A stretch of 15,382 nt of DNA from Nitrosomonadales bacterium (GCA_009885185.1 VFLF01000255.1:1-15382), one strand, 5' to 3'; shown: positions 1 to 7,725, counted from the stretch's first letter. The notes: generated by a model not told the origin, from the letters alone. Numbers and translations: made by a program.

Positions 1-959
1 ATGCCCACGATATCGGCTTTGCCCGCTGCAATGATGGCCTCGGCCTGCTCCGGAGTCTGTATGCGCGTGCTCGCCGCCACCGGCACGTCGCCGGCGATCG
101 CTTTGATCTGCGCCTGCAGATCGATATACGGCAGCGGCCCGTGATGGCCATCCGGGCAGTGGGTTTCGAGCGTATTGAAATTGGCCTGCGTCAGCGAGAA
201 ATAATCCACGGCACCAAGCTTGAGCAGGTGCGATGTCGCCTGCTTGCTGTCCTCGATGGTGATACCGCCGGGCGTGAATTCCGCTATGCCCATGCGAAAG
301 CCGATAATAAAGTCCGCGCCGGTCTTGTCGCGCACGCCGGAAATGATCTCCACCGCAAAACGCAACCGGTTCTCGATGCTGCCGCCGTATTCGTCATCGC
401 GCCTGTTGCTGTATGCGGAGATGAACTGTTGGAGCAAATGACCTTGGCCGCCGTGTATTTCGATGCCGTCGCAGCCGGCTTGCTGCGCATGATGTGCCGC
501 CATGACGAATCCGCTCGTGAGCGCCTTGATTTCCGACTTGGCCATCTCATGCGGCACACCGCCGCTGTAAGGACACGCCACTGCAGAAGGGCCCATTAAA
601 TTGGGGGGAATTTCGCTGGTGTTGTGCTGGCGCCCTCCATGATTGGCTTGCGCGATAAAAAGCGCGCCTTCGTCGTGAGCGGCTTGCGCCACCGGCGCGA
701 GTTTGGGAATGATCTCCTTGCGGAATAACTGCATCGCGGGATCGTTGCGCCCGGTATTGCTGCCGTGTACGTGCATCGCCTCGGTGACGATAATACCGGT
801 GCCGCCGCGCGCCAGACTGCGGTAAAAAGCAACTGTGCGCTCGCTCGGTGCGCCATCCGTGCCGGTATTTGTCGTCGTCGCCAACCGCATGATGCGATTG
901 CGGGACTGTTTCGAACCGATGCGGATGGGTTGAAACAGATGAGGGAAAGGTGGCGACAT
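1..959 (-). CDS. NADH:flavin oxidoreductase (old yellow enzyme / trimethylamine dehydrogenase-like), N-terminal part
   Basis: Reading the minus strand from the ATG at 959 gives 319 open codons that run off the window edge, so the gene is partial. A ribosome-binding sequence (AAGGAAAA) lies just upstream of that ATG. The protein has the TIM-barrel features of the OYE family: the N-terminal FPHLFQPIRIGSKQSRNR entry strand, a TEAM motif near residue 60, NHGGRQHN near 107-113, and SNRRDDEYGGSIENR near 184-198. It probably reduces an activated C=C bond or demethylates an N-methyl compound using FMN; the substrate cannot be told. The motif that in 2,4-dienoyl-CoA reductase reads H-x-A-H-G-Y is here H169-G-G-Q172-G-H174, so the usual His and Tyr positions are Gln and His. 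The complete paralogue at 3522-5486 shares this change. The C-terminal Fe-S and NAD(P)/FAD-like domains, if present, lie outside the window. Confidence 0.9.
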   Translation of the reverse strand, partial: MSPPFPHLFQPIRIGSKQSRNRIMRLATTTNTGTDGAPSERTVAFYRSLARGGTGIIVTEAMHVHGSNTGRNDPAMQLFRKEIIPKLAPVAQAAHDEGALFIAQANHGGRQHNTSEIPPNLMGPSAVACPYSGGVPHEMAKSEIKALTSGFVMAAHHAQQAGCDGIEIHGGQGHLLQQFISAYSNRRDDEYGGSIENRLRFAVEIISGVRDKTGADFIIGFRMGIAEFTPGGITIEDSKQATSHLLKLGAVDYFSLTQANFNTLETHCPDGHHGPLPYIDLQAQIKAIAGDVPVAASTRIQTPEQAEAIIAAGKADIVG

Positions 960-1042
960 TGTTTTCCTTTGCGCGGCGCCTGATCTAGCGCGATACGGAC
1001 TATAGGATCAGGATGTGCTTGGTCTCGGCGACGCGAATAGCG

Positions 1043-1285
1043 TCAAGTGAAACTGCGCTCGCGCAGCTTGTCGATCATCTCGTTGGTGACGATGCCGCCG
1101 CGTTTAGGGAACGGACGCAAGCCGTAGACCGCCTTCGGCGTCCGCTCTGCCGGCACTTCGGGCGGTGCGGTCAATGCGCGCCGGGCAAGCTCCGAAATCA
1201 CCTCCCCGGTGGTTCGATTCTCCCGGCGGGCGCGTTCCTTGGCCGCTTGCAGCACATCGTCGGCAATATTGAGAGTAGTTCTCAT
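1043..1285 (-). CDS. VapB-type ribbon-helix-helix antitoxin, apparently orphan
   Basis: An 80-residue protein starting MRTTLNIADDVLQAAKERA, the typical ribbon-helix-helix DNA-binding N-terminus of VapB/Arc-like antitoxins. It is followed by the GLRPFPKRGGIVTNEMIDKL segment usual in antitoxins of this type, which bind and neutralise the partner toxin. Such genes normally overlap a VapC PIN-domain ribonuclease directly downstream. Here only about 83 bases separate the stop from the flavoenzyme start at 959, and no PIN protein is encoded there, so the antitoxin looks orphaned. A short PIN-like stump lies upstream instead (1311-1400). The start at 1285 has no strong ribosome-binding site; an ATG at 1289 is in another frame. 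The family call is firm and the toxin absence is seen directly; whether the gene is still expressed is unknown. Confidence 0.8.
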   Translation of the reverse strand: MRTTLNIADDVLQAAKERARRENRTTGEVISELARRALTAPPEVPAERTPKAVYGLRPFPKRGGIVTNEMIDKLRERSFT

Positions 1286-1310
1286 GCATCAGACGCTAAC
1301 GCATCACGAT

Positions 1311-1400
1311 TTACGTGTCAAATCGAATCGCAGCCTTGGCGTCGTCTTTCGCAAACGCGTCGACGACGACGTTGGTATCAACGAATGCCGGCACGATCAC
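1311..1400 (-). pseudogene. PIN-domain (VapC-like) toxin N-terminal stump
   Basis: On the minus strand a GTG at 1400 opens 29 codons ending at TAA (1311-1313). The peptide contains VPAFVDTNVVVDAF, the first beta strand of PIN-domain ribonucleases with the first catalytic aspartate in the DTN motif. Real PIN toxins run about 130 residues, so everything after the first helix is missing. It lies between the antitoxin start and the transposase region, which suggests truncation when the region was rearranged. The fragment is short, so the identification rests on one motif. Confidence 0.5.
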
Positions 1401-1549
1401 AGATCTGCCCTATCGATTTCCCTGCTGTCGTAGCGTCCCCTATTATCCCCTGTCGTGCCCAGTTGCACCGCTTGGTCGGACGCTGCCTGGGAACCGATAT
1501 CGCAGAGGATGCCCTTGCTAAAACGTCGGCGCGTGGGAGAAATCGCTAC

Positions 1550-3163
1550 ACCTTAGATTCACGCAACAAAGGTATTTCCTCCTGCATCTGCACGTCCTGC
1601 GGCGAAGGATTCCCTCTCAAGAGCAACCTCGGCATCGCAGAAGAAATCGAGCGCATGGCGTCCTGCCTGTCCCCTCCTGGTGCGGTGTGCTGCCGCAACG
1701 AGGCCTGTGCCAACCATACCGATCAGCTGCCCGTCGGTACCGCCGGGGCGTATGCCTCGTTTGGCAAGACCGCGATTGGCAACCCCCGCTGGCGCTGCAG
1801 CGTCTGCGGTAAGACGTTCTCGCAGAACACCAAGGTCACCGCTCGGCAGCGGGAACATCACAAGAACAAGGCCATTTTCAAACTGCTAGTCAACAAGATG
1901 CCCGTGCGCCGCATCATCGAAGTCGTGGACATCCACCCCAAGACCTTCTACCACCGCCTCGACTTCCTCCATCGCCAGTGCCAGGCATTTGCCGCCCGCC
2001 GCGAGCGCGCCCTGGCCAACCTCGCCATCCGCCGGCTGTACCTCGGTGTGGATCGGCAGGACTACCTGGTGAACTGGCTGGTTCGCAAGGACAAGCGGAA
2101 CATCCAGCTATCGGCCATTGCAGCGGTGGACAACGAACACGGCTATTGCTTCGCTGTGCACCTTAACTTCGATCCTTCGCTGGACAGCGAAGCCATGCAG
2201 GCCGAAGTCGAGAAGAACGGCGACCTTGGCCTGCCCTATCCGCATCGCCGCTTTGCCCGCCTGTGGCTCAATGCCGACCATGACGAAGCCAGTGCAAAGT
2301 CCGTGACCACGAAGCGGCGCAAACTCGGTCTACCAACGCAGATCGATGAAGCCTATGCCGCAGCATTGCTGCGTGACGACATCGAAAGCCCCGATGCGCC
2401 GTCGACCGTAGAACGACTCCCTGAATACGGCATGCAGACCCATGGTGAGTACACGATGTACGGGCATTTTTTCTTCCTCAAACGCCTGCTGGGCAATGTC
2501 CAGAAGTGGCGCTTCTTCATCGACCAAGACCCTGGCCTCCGGGCGGCTTGCCTGTCGGCGTTCCACGACGAAATCCGGGGCCGCACGGCGGACGCCTTCT
2601 ATGTCCGCATCACCAAGGATCTGACGGTGGACGAAAAGCGCCAAAGGCACAACGACGCAAAGGCGCTGTTCGAGCAAACAAAGGCCGCGCACCCAGGCAT
2701 GAAGCCGCAGGAGGTCAAGCTGCTGCTGATAAAACGCGTCTGGCCACCATGACGCCGCACGGGAAATGGCAGGATCGGTGGCTTGACCATCCGTTCCCGA
2801 CTATGAGCGAACCTGAGAAGGCCGTGGCCTACCTCACCGACCTCGGCGACTACGACGAAGACCACCAAGCTTGGCTCTACAACAAGGCGAGCCTGCACGG
2901 TGTCGATTCGTTCTTCAATCAAGTGCGCCGGCGGCTCTCCTTGCTGGAGCGGCCGATCCATTCCAAATCCAACAACGGTCGGATATGGAACGGCTATTCC
3001 CCGTACAACCCGGGCAATGTTTGCAAAGGTCCTCGACATCATGCGCACGGTGCACAACTACATCCTGACCGGCAAGGATGGCAAGACGCCAGCCGTACGA
3101 CTTGGACTGGTCCAGGCGCCGCTGGACTATGAAGACATCATTTATTTTTCATCAACAGATTAA
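1550..3163 (+). pseudogene. Zinc-ribbon transposase with two frame disruptions
   Basis: A protein of about 530 residues can be followed across three reading-frame segments. The N-terminal part has a CTSCGEGFPLKSN segment and then a zinc-ribbon-like arrangement (C-x4-C, then C-x2-C in RWRCSVCGKTF). A helix-turn-helix-like stretch (RIIEVVDIHPKTFYHRL) follows, then acidic patches that could be the DDE catalytic residues (YLGVDRQD; FFIDQDPG; VDSFFNQVRRRLSLLERP). The first frame ends at a stop at 2750-2752. The homologous sequence continues in the -1 frame from about 2733, at a run of four A, and returns to the first frame near 3018, running to TAA at 3161-3163. The changes look like a one-base loss and a one-base gain. 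The start is uncertain: the open frame extends back to 1013 across the antitoxin, and no convincing ATG with a ribosome-binding site was found; ATT at 1574 is one option. I could not assign an IS family or find terminal inverted repeats. Confidence 0.7.
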
Positions 3164-3177
3164 GTGAACGGCTTGGG

Positions 3178-3235
3178 CAAACTGCATGCACGGTTTGATG
3201 AGGGAGGGCAGGCGCAAGCCTGCCCTCTACTCTAC
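3178..3235 (+). other. Group II intron 3'-end-like structure (domain VI plus a domain V half)
   Basis: The DNA at 3204-3227 forms a perfect 10-bp stem closed by a GCAA tetraloop at 3214-3217. Below it, 3200-3202 can pair with 3230-3232, leaving A3229 bulged, and the segment ends in AC at 3234-3235. That puts the bulged A seven bases from the end, as for the branch-point adenosine in domain VI of bacterial group II introns. The preceding bases (GCATGCACGGTTT, 3184-3196) match the 3' strand of domain V as known from such introns. The matching 5' strand with the AGC triad is not present, so this is at best a truncated remnant. Alternative: an intrinsic-terminator-like hairpin, but no U-tract follows. 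Confidence 0.4.
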
Positions 3236-3236
3236 C

Positions 3237-3479
3237 CGACGTTCTGCTACCACAGGGGCCGGCTTTCTTGCGCCCGCGCGCACACCGGCACCGATCGTCA
3301 AAAAACTATCGTCCGAGATCGCCACCATCGTTAAGCTCCCCGAAGTGCGCGATGCTCTTCTTGGCGCCAACCTCGATCCTGTCGGCAGCGACAAGGAAGA
3401 GTTCGCCCGCACGATCGCCAACGACTTCAAGACTTGGGCCGCAGTCGCCAAGGCAGCCAACATCCAGATCAATCAATAG
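3237..3479 (+). pseudogene. Bug/TctC-family periplasmic solute receptor, C-terminal fragment
   Basis: About 80 codons encode the C-terminal end of a Bug (tripartite tricarboxylate transporter receptor) protein: GFLAPARTPAPIVKKL, then PEVRDALLGANLDPVGSDKEEFAR, and a closing helix ending WAAVAKAANIQINQ. Full-length members are about 320 residues with a signal peptide, so three quarters is missing. There is no start codon or ribosome-binding site of its own. The homology begins directly after the intron-like element that ends at 3235, so the gene may have been the target of that insertion before further loss. Compare the intact Bug gene at 13810-14778, which is not closely similar in this part. 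Confidence 0.75.
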
Positions 3480-3521
3480 TCTCGGCATCGCATTATCCGG
3501 CGCTCCGGCGAACGCCGCCGG

Positions 3522-5486
3522 TTACAGGCTGCGCGCTACATTGTGTGCTTCATTGATGGCGTGGCGCAGCCGGCGAGGCGTGAAGGCGTCTCCTACGATA
3601 CGAATATCGGCAATTCCGGCACGCCGCAGTTCGGCGATGCAGCCGTCATTCGGCACCTGTGGGCCGATAGAGATGATGAGATCAACGCTGTCGACCCGCA
3701 TTTCGCGTCCGCTGGCGTAGTGCTGGAGAATGGCCGTGCGTGATGATACGCGGGCCAACTGATGAAGTGCGAGTACGGTCGCTCTCTGCCCGTCCAACTG
3801 ACGCAGTGCGGCTATCCGCGATACCGTCGGGAGTTCGCGGAACGGCTCGAAAAAGCGCGTAACGAACGTCAGTCTTGCGCCACGCCTGACAACCTCCTCG
3901 GCAGCCTGGGCGCCCCACCAGTAGCCATCTTCGTCCGTCAGCACGACATGCTGGCCTGCGAGCGACGGCGCGAGCGTCTCAAATCCCGCCACCACCGGGA
4001 CCGAGCCATCACCGGCAACCTCAAGCGCAACAGGTGTCGCGCCGGTCGCCACCACCACCGATCGCGGAGCCAGCGCAGCGATGGCCGCGGCCGACGCGAC
4101 CTCGCCCATGCGCAACACGATATTGTTTGAGTTGCGGACCTCGCGCTCGAGATAGGTCGCAACATTCCTGTATTCGGCGTGTCCGCCGACAGCTGCGCCG
4201 CTCGCAACCTTGCCGCCGAGATGCTGTTCCTTCTCGAACAGAATTACGTGATGACCACGGGCGGCGGCGATTCGCGCCGTTTCCATGCCTGCGGGTCCCC
4301 CGCCGAGCACCACGACTGTCGCCGGGTCCTTCGCCGCATTGACAGCAAGCAGCTCGGTCTCGCGCCCCACGGTGGGATTGTAGACACAGGTGAGCGCGGC
4401 GCTGCCCTCGTGCAAACCGTCCCAGCAGTGATTGCAACCGATACAAAGCCGGATGCTGTCCGATTCTCCCCGTTCCGCCTTGCGCGGCCACTCGGGATCC
4501 ACCGTGAGCGCGCGTCCTAGTGCAACACCATCGGCCTTGCCCTGCGCGACAATCGATTCGGCCTGAGCTGGTGTGACAATGCGCGTCGCTGCAATCACCG
4601 TTGCGGTCGGCACCGCCGCTTTGAGCTTCGCGTGCAGATCCTGGAACGGTACCTGGCCATAGTGTCGATCGGGCAAGTGCGTATCAATGGTGTTGAAGTT
4701 GCCCTGGGATAGCGAAACGTAGTCGACCAGACCTTCGGCAACCAGCTCTCCGACCAGGCGCGCACTCATCTCGAGCGTCCAGCCGCCGTCGGTGAACTCA
4801 TCAACTCCGAGCCTGATGCCAACGATGAAATCAGGAGACGCAGCCGCGCGAACGCCCTGCAAAATCTCCCGCAGGAAGCGAGCACGGTTCTCCCAGCTAC
4901 CTCCCCAACGGTCCGTCCGCCGGTTCGAGAACGGTGAGATGAACTGCTGGAGTAGGTGCCCCTGCGCGCAATGCACCTCGATGCCGTCCAAACCTGCCTG
5001 AGACATGTTCCGGCCGGCGGCAACGGTATGCTTGATGAAGTCTTCGATATCTTCATCGCTCATCACGTGCGGTACCCCACCCGATCGCGGGCACGCGATC
5101 GCGGATGGCCCAATCAGGCGAGCCGGGATCGTGGTGCTGTTGTGCTGGCGACCGCTGTGATTGACCTGACCGATCAGCAGGGCACCGGCCGCGTGCACGG
5201 CCTCCGCCCAGCGCGTCAAGCCGGGAATGATCTTCGGATCGAAGCCGGGAATATTGCTGCCGCGCACCACTGCGGATGGATGAAGGCGCATCGCCTCGGT
5301 GACGATGACCCCAGCGCCCCCGCGAGCGAGCGTTGCATAGTGAGCAAGCAATCGATCGGAGACGTCGAATTTTTCGGCAAGATTAGTCGCTGTTGCGGCC
5401 CGAAACACACGATTGCGCGCTTGCCGCCGTCCCAGCGTGAGGGTCGAAAAAAGATGGGGAAATGGTTTTTCTGAGCCGGAATTCAT
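3522..5486 (-). CDS. Trimethylamine dehydrogenase / 2,4-dienoyl-CoA reductase-like flavin oxidoreductase
   Basis: A 654-residue iron-sulfur flavoenzyme. The ATG at 5486 is preferred because family homology starts at residue 8 (PFPHLF); the frame stays open 18 codons further up, but into DNA of unlike composition. Residues 8-340 are an OYE TIM barrel (NHSGRQHN 109-116, SNRRTDRWGGSWENR 187-201). The cluster motif C348-x2-C351-x2-C354-x12-C367 has the same spacing as the [4Fe-4S] site of trimethylamine dehydrogenase. A GGGPAG dinucleotide-binding loop at 395-400 opens the FAD/ADP-binding domain that ends the protein. By family, electrons pass between a pyridine nucleotide or electron carrier, the cluster and FMN, reducing an enoyl substrate or demethylating an amine. 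The active-site motif reads H172-C-A-Q175-G-H177 rather than HxAHGY. The substrate is unknown. It is a paralogue of the gene at 1-959 and similar in the barrel. It is complete and appears intact. Confidence 0.92.
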   Translation of the reverse strand: MNSGSEKPFPHLFSTLTLGRRQARNRVFRAATATNLAEKFDVSDRLLAHYATLARGGAGVIVTEAMRLHPSAVVRGSNIPGFDPKIIPGLTRWAEAVHAAGALLIGQVNHSGRQHNSTTIPARLIGPSAIACPRSGGVPHVMSDEDIEDFIKHTVAAGRNMSQAGLDGIEVHCAQGHLLQQFISPFSNRRTDRWGGSWENRARFLREILQGVRAAASPDFIVGIRLGVDEFTDGGWTLEMSARLVGELVAEGLVDYVSLSQGNFNTIDTHLPDRHYGQVPFQDLHAKLKAAVPTATVIAATRIVTPAQAESIVAQGKADGVALGRALTVDPEWPRKAERGESDSIRLCIGCNHCWDGLHEGSAALTCVYNPTVGRETELLAVNAAKDPATVVVLGGGPAGMETARIAAARGHHVILFEKEQHLGGKVASGAAVGGHAEYRNVATYLEREVRNSNNIVLRMGEVASAAAIAALAPRSVVVATGATPVALEVAGDGSVPVVAGFETLAPSLAGQHVVLTDEDGYWWGAQAAEEVVRRGARLTFVTRFFEPFRELPTVSRIAALRQLDGQRATVLALHQLARVSSRTAILQHYASGREMRVDSVDLIISIGPQVPNDGCIAELRRAGIADIRIVGDAFTPRRLRHAINEAHNVARSL

Positions 5487-5528
5487 GCCCTGCCATCCTA
5501 AGCTGATATTGGTGCTTTTGGGGTATGA

Positions 5529-5956
5529 AACACCAATCACCGAGATTTATATAATGCTTCTTACACAACTTTTGGAAAAAGCATGGGAGATTGGATGCTT
5601 TACGGAGCGGGAAGTAATGCTCTCGGTATTGTTGACCCTTCAATGCGATTTAATTTATATACCAGAGGAGATATTAATCCACGACAGCTTACTGTTCTCC
5701 CGACAAATATTGATGATATTCCAATAGTTGCTGCAAGTACTAAATTTATTGGTAGTATTTTTAACACTTTCTCTAAAGTTAGCAACGGAGCAGATATTCT
5801 TCCAGCAATTTCACAAGGAATTGAACTTAATGGATTATCACGTCTTTTGGCTGGCCTTGCTCAGATAGCACAAGGTTATACTACTTCTTCAAAAGGTAGT
5901 TTGTTGACTGGTGGCCAAGATTTTTGGAATACAGCAACACTTTCAAGAGTTGGAGG
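5529..5956 (+). pseudogene. Phage-like structural protein fragment in an AT-rich insert
   Basis: Frame 3 is open from just after a TGA at 5526 through the junction at about 5953 and reads like the interior of one protein: RDLYNASYTTFGKSMG at the start, then VDPSMRFNLYTRGDINPRQL, LPTNIDDIPIVAAS, GLSRLLAGLAQIAQGYTT and [13 protein letters not shown]. The motif style resembles large virion or internal head proteins of tailed phages. This is recognition by resemblance, without a search. The homologous part begins before the ATG at 5583, so that ATG is not the native start. Composition is unlike the neighbours: line 5701-5760 has 17 G/C of 60, whereas 6001-6060 has 41 of 60. At about 5953-5957 it passes abruptly into hydantoinase sequence in another frame. 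It also sits immediately upstream of the flavoenzyme start. Confidence 0.55.
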
Positions 5957-6325
5957 GAGGACAGCGTGCTCTCCGGCCCCGCCGGCGGCGTGGTGGGCAT
6001 GGTGCGCACCACGCAGGCCGCGGGCTTTGAGCGCATCATCGGCTTTGACATGGGCGGCACCTCCACCGATGTGTCGCACTACGCGGGCGAGTACGAGCGT
6101 GCATTCGACACGCTGGTGGCCGGCGTGCGCATGCGCGTCGGCCCCGATTCGGCGGGTGCGCAGCCCGGCCCGGCGTGTTACGGACGCGGCGGGCCGCTCA
6201 CCGTCACCGATTGCAATGTGCTGCTCGGGCGCATCCAGCCGGATTATTTTCCGGCGGTGTTTGGCGCGTCGGGCGCGGCGCCGCTGGATCGGGAAGCGGC
6301 ACGACAGAAGTTTTTATCGCTATGA
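5957..6325 (+). pseudogene. Hydantoinase/5-oxoprolinase subunit A (HyuA), internal fragment
   Basis: The frame reading [14 protein letters not shown], then [22 protein letters not shown], is the ATPase core of N-methylhydantoinase A / 5-oxoprolinase, enzymes that open cyclic amides with ATP. The stretch that normally follows GVRMR and contains an HTVAAGGGS-type motif is missing. GVRMR joins directly to [19 protein letters not shown], an in-frame loss of roughly 25 codons. The fragment ends at TGA 6323-6325 shortly after REAARQKF, where full proteins of this type continue for several hundred residues. Its N-terminus is replaced by the AT-rich phage-like segment. A second fragment of the same type of gene, from the HyuA end and HyuB start, lies at 13381-13698 on the same strand. 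It is clearly non-functional. Confidence 0.85.
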
Positions 6326-6380
6326 CCATATCACTCCCTTCGGATCAAAGCATTTCTGCGGCGCTTTAGTTTTCCTTGGC

Positions 6381-6402
6381 TCTGCGTTGACTCTGCGTTG
6401 AC
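6381..6402 (+). repeat. Tandem 11-bp direct repeat
   Basis: TCTGCGTTGAC occurs twice in exact tandem between the hydantoinase remnant and the 3' end of the transporter fragment. Words of this kind are common as degenerate intergenic repeats in environmental proteobacteria (recollection, not checked). No function is apparent. Confidence 0.6.
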
Positions 6403-6441
6403 GTATGCCATCCGTATCAATGCGCCGAGTTTCTCACAGGG

Positions 6442-7005
6442 TTACCAATCTTTCGTACGCATCGAAAACGCCAGCAAAATGCCCGCGATGACCGTCAGCA
6501 CCAGCGCGCTCAACGACAGCGACCAATGGATGCCGATCACCGCGCCGAGCAGTCCGACGGTGATGCCGCTAAAAGCGCGCAGCCTATTGTTCGACATATT
6601 GTAGAGGCCGATCATGCGCCCGCGCAGGTTGGGCGGGGCGTGTACCTGCACCAGTGTTTGCGCCATCGAGTTGAAGGTCAGATTCAGAAACCCGGCGACG
6701 AACATCAGCGCCACGGCGAGCGGATAGTTATCGGTCATGGCGAATCCGGCGATAGAAATGCACCACAGAATGGTGAGGATGATCGCGGTGCGCGGATTGG
6801 CTTGCAGCAGGCCGCGTGCTTCGAGAATCATGCCGACGATAAACGCGCCACCGGCGTTAGCGGCAAGCAGCACGCTGTACGAGAACTCGGCTTTCTCGGT
6901 GCCCAGATCGTGCGCGAACTCCGGCATCTGCGCCTGAAACGCGTTGCCGACAAAAAACGATGACACCCCTGCCAGCGCAATCAGAAGTACTAAAGAGCGA
7001 CGTCG
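6442..7005 (-). pseudogene. MFS transporter, C-terminal half
   Basis: About 188 codons of hydrophobic protein read from near 7005 to a TAA at 6442-6444. The fragment has about five to six membrane-spanning stretches separated by short loops, including LVLLIALAGVSSFFVGN at its beginning, and the loop signature PPNLRGRMIGLYNMSNN before the last helices. This fits the second half of a 12-helix major facilitator protein, most like EntS-type exporters (MFS_3). The frame extends upstream past the candidate GTG at 6966 into membrane-helix sequence, then hits a TGA at 7024-7026, so the N-terminal half is lost rather than starting at that GTG. The break lies about 60 bases from an IS91-like end at 7079-7141, which could have caused the truncation. 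The substrate is unknown. Confidence 0.75.
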
Positions 7006-7078
7006 CGAAGTGGCAAAATGTGGTCAAGCGTGCAGCTATCAACTTGTGAGGCTGAATTTCTTCGGCTCTGTAAATTTC

Positions 7079-7141
7079 GTGCGGTTGACGGCTACGCGGG
7101 CTGTGGATATGCTGTGAGCCAGTGAAAAATGGCGTTTAAAA
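7079..7141 (+). repeat. IS91-like element end, copy B
   Basis: This 63-base stretch aligns without gaps to 8734-8796 (copy A), which follows an IS91-type transposase. I counted 42 of 63 identical positions, including GTGCGGTTG at the start, TGGATA, and GTGAAAAA/TTTAAAA at the end. It has the same orientation as copy A. No transposase precedes it here; instead there is the broken transporter. It is probably the remnant terminus of a related element. Confidence 0.5.
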
Positions 7142-7185
7142 ATTTCTTAGGCCCCAGATAACCGCACCAACAGGAGGAGAATCTT

Positions 7186-7725
7186 ATGGAACAAATCGAA
7201 GTTGAAGCCAAGGTCAAGCCTGCCACACGGCCGAGTCCGGTGCGCGTCAAGAGACTGGGCCATATCGTCCTCCAGGTCCGGGACATAGAGCGCTCCGTCA
7301 AGTTCTACACTGAAGTGTTGAATTTCCGAGTGTCGGACCGCCAGGAAACCGGCGGGACTTTTCTCACTGCGGTGGGCGACCACCACACCATCGGGCTATT
7401 TCCCTCGGCTGGCCCGAATGCAGAAAAACCTGCCGAAGACGCAGTACGGCTCCATCACTTCGCGATGCAGGTCGGTGGCATGGAGGAGTTGTTCGACATT
7501 CGTGCCTACCTGCAAGAGCGCAGCGTGCCGATCGTCTACCAGGGACGCCGGCGGCTGGGCGGTCATACGAGTGTGGAGCTCCTCGATCCGGACGGCTACC
7601 ACGTGGAATTGTTCTGCGACATGGACCAGCTTGGTCCGGATCAACGCTCGCGCCCAATGAATCCCGGGCCGCGCCTCGAAACCCTGGAGGCCGCGCGCGA
7701 CAATCCCAAAGCGCCTACCTGGTAG
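7186..7725 (+). CDS. VOC-family (glyoxalase / extradiol dioxygenase fold) metalloenzyme
   Basis: A 179-residue protein with an excellent ribosome-binding site (AGGAGGA at 7172-7178, eight bases before the ATG). The vicinal-oxygen-chelate fold is visible: RLGHIVLQVRDIERSVKFY near residues 23-41, then LHHFAMQV near 89-96, and DPDGYHVELFCDMD near 134-147. The likely metal ligands are His26, His91 (or His90) and Glu141, the 2-His-1-Glu set of this family. The C-terminal tail ends in LETLEAARDNP, often seen in short catechol-dioxygenase-like VOC proteins. Activity could be ring cleavage, isomerisation or thiol transfer; the sequence does not decide. It is intact and sits alone between two IS91-like ends (7079-7141 and 8734-8796), with the transposase remnant beginning about 45 bases after its stop, so it may be a passenger gene. 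No operon partner is seen. Confidence 0.85.
   Translation: MEQIEVEAKVKPATRPSPVRVKRLGHIVLQVRDIERSVKFYTEVLNFRVSDRQETGGTFLTAVGDHHTIGLFPSAGPNAEKPAEDAVRLHHFAMQVGGMEELFDIRAYLQERSVPIVYQGRRRLGGHTSVELLDPDGYHVELFCDMDQLGPDQRSRPMNPGPRLETLEAARDNPKAPTW

Noticed and set aside
1013..1549. Long N-terminal extension of the transposase frame across the antitoxin gene
   Set aside because: It runs antisense to a convincing antitoxin and shows no transposase-like sequence before about 1570.
2733..2752. Programmed -1 frameshift making a functional transposase
   Set aside because: A second, opposite frame change downstream near 3018 has no slippery site, so the gene would still be broken; a point deletion is simpler.
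1401..3185. Terminal inverted repeats of the zinc-ribbon transposase element
   Set aside because: Bases 1401-1549 and 3164-3185 were compared by eye and no matching inverted ends or target duplication were found.
3480..3524. GC-rich inverted symmetry between the Bug fragment and the flavoenzyme as an intrinsic terminator
   Set aside because: The best stem is only six pairs with a long loop and no T-tract.
5583..6401. A single 272-codon protein from the phage-like ATG across the junction
   Set aside because: After about 5953 this frame is an out-of-frame reading of the hydantoinase; the protein part changes to low-complexity Ala/Arg/Pro sequence.
6381..6402. Reverse complement of the tandem repeat contains TCAACGCAGAGT, resembling a common cDNA-library primer core
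   Set aside because: Only 12 bases match and the repeat continues differently; similar words occur naturally in bacterial intergenic DNA, so contamination is not supported.
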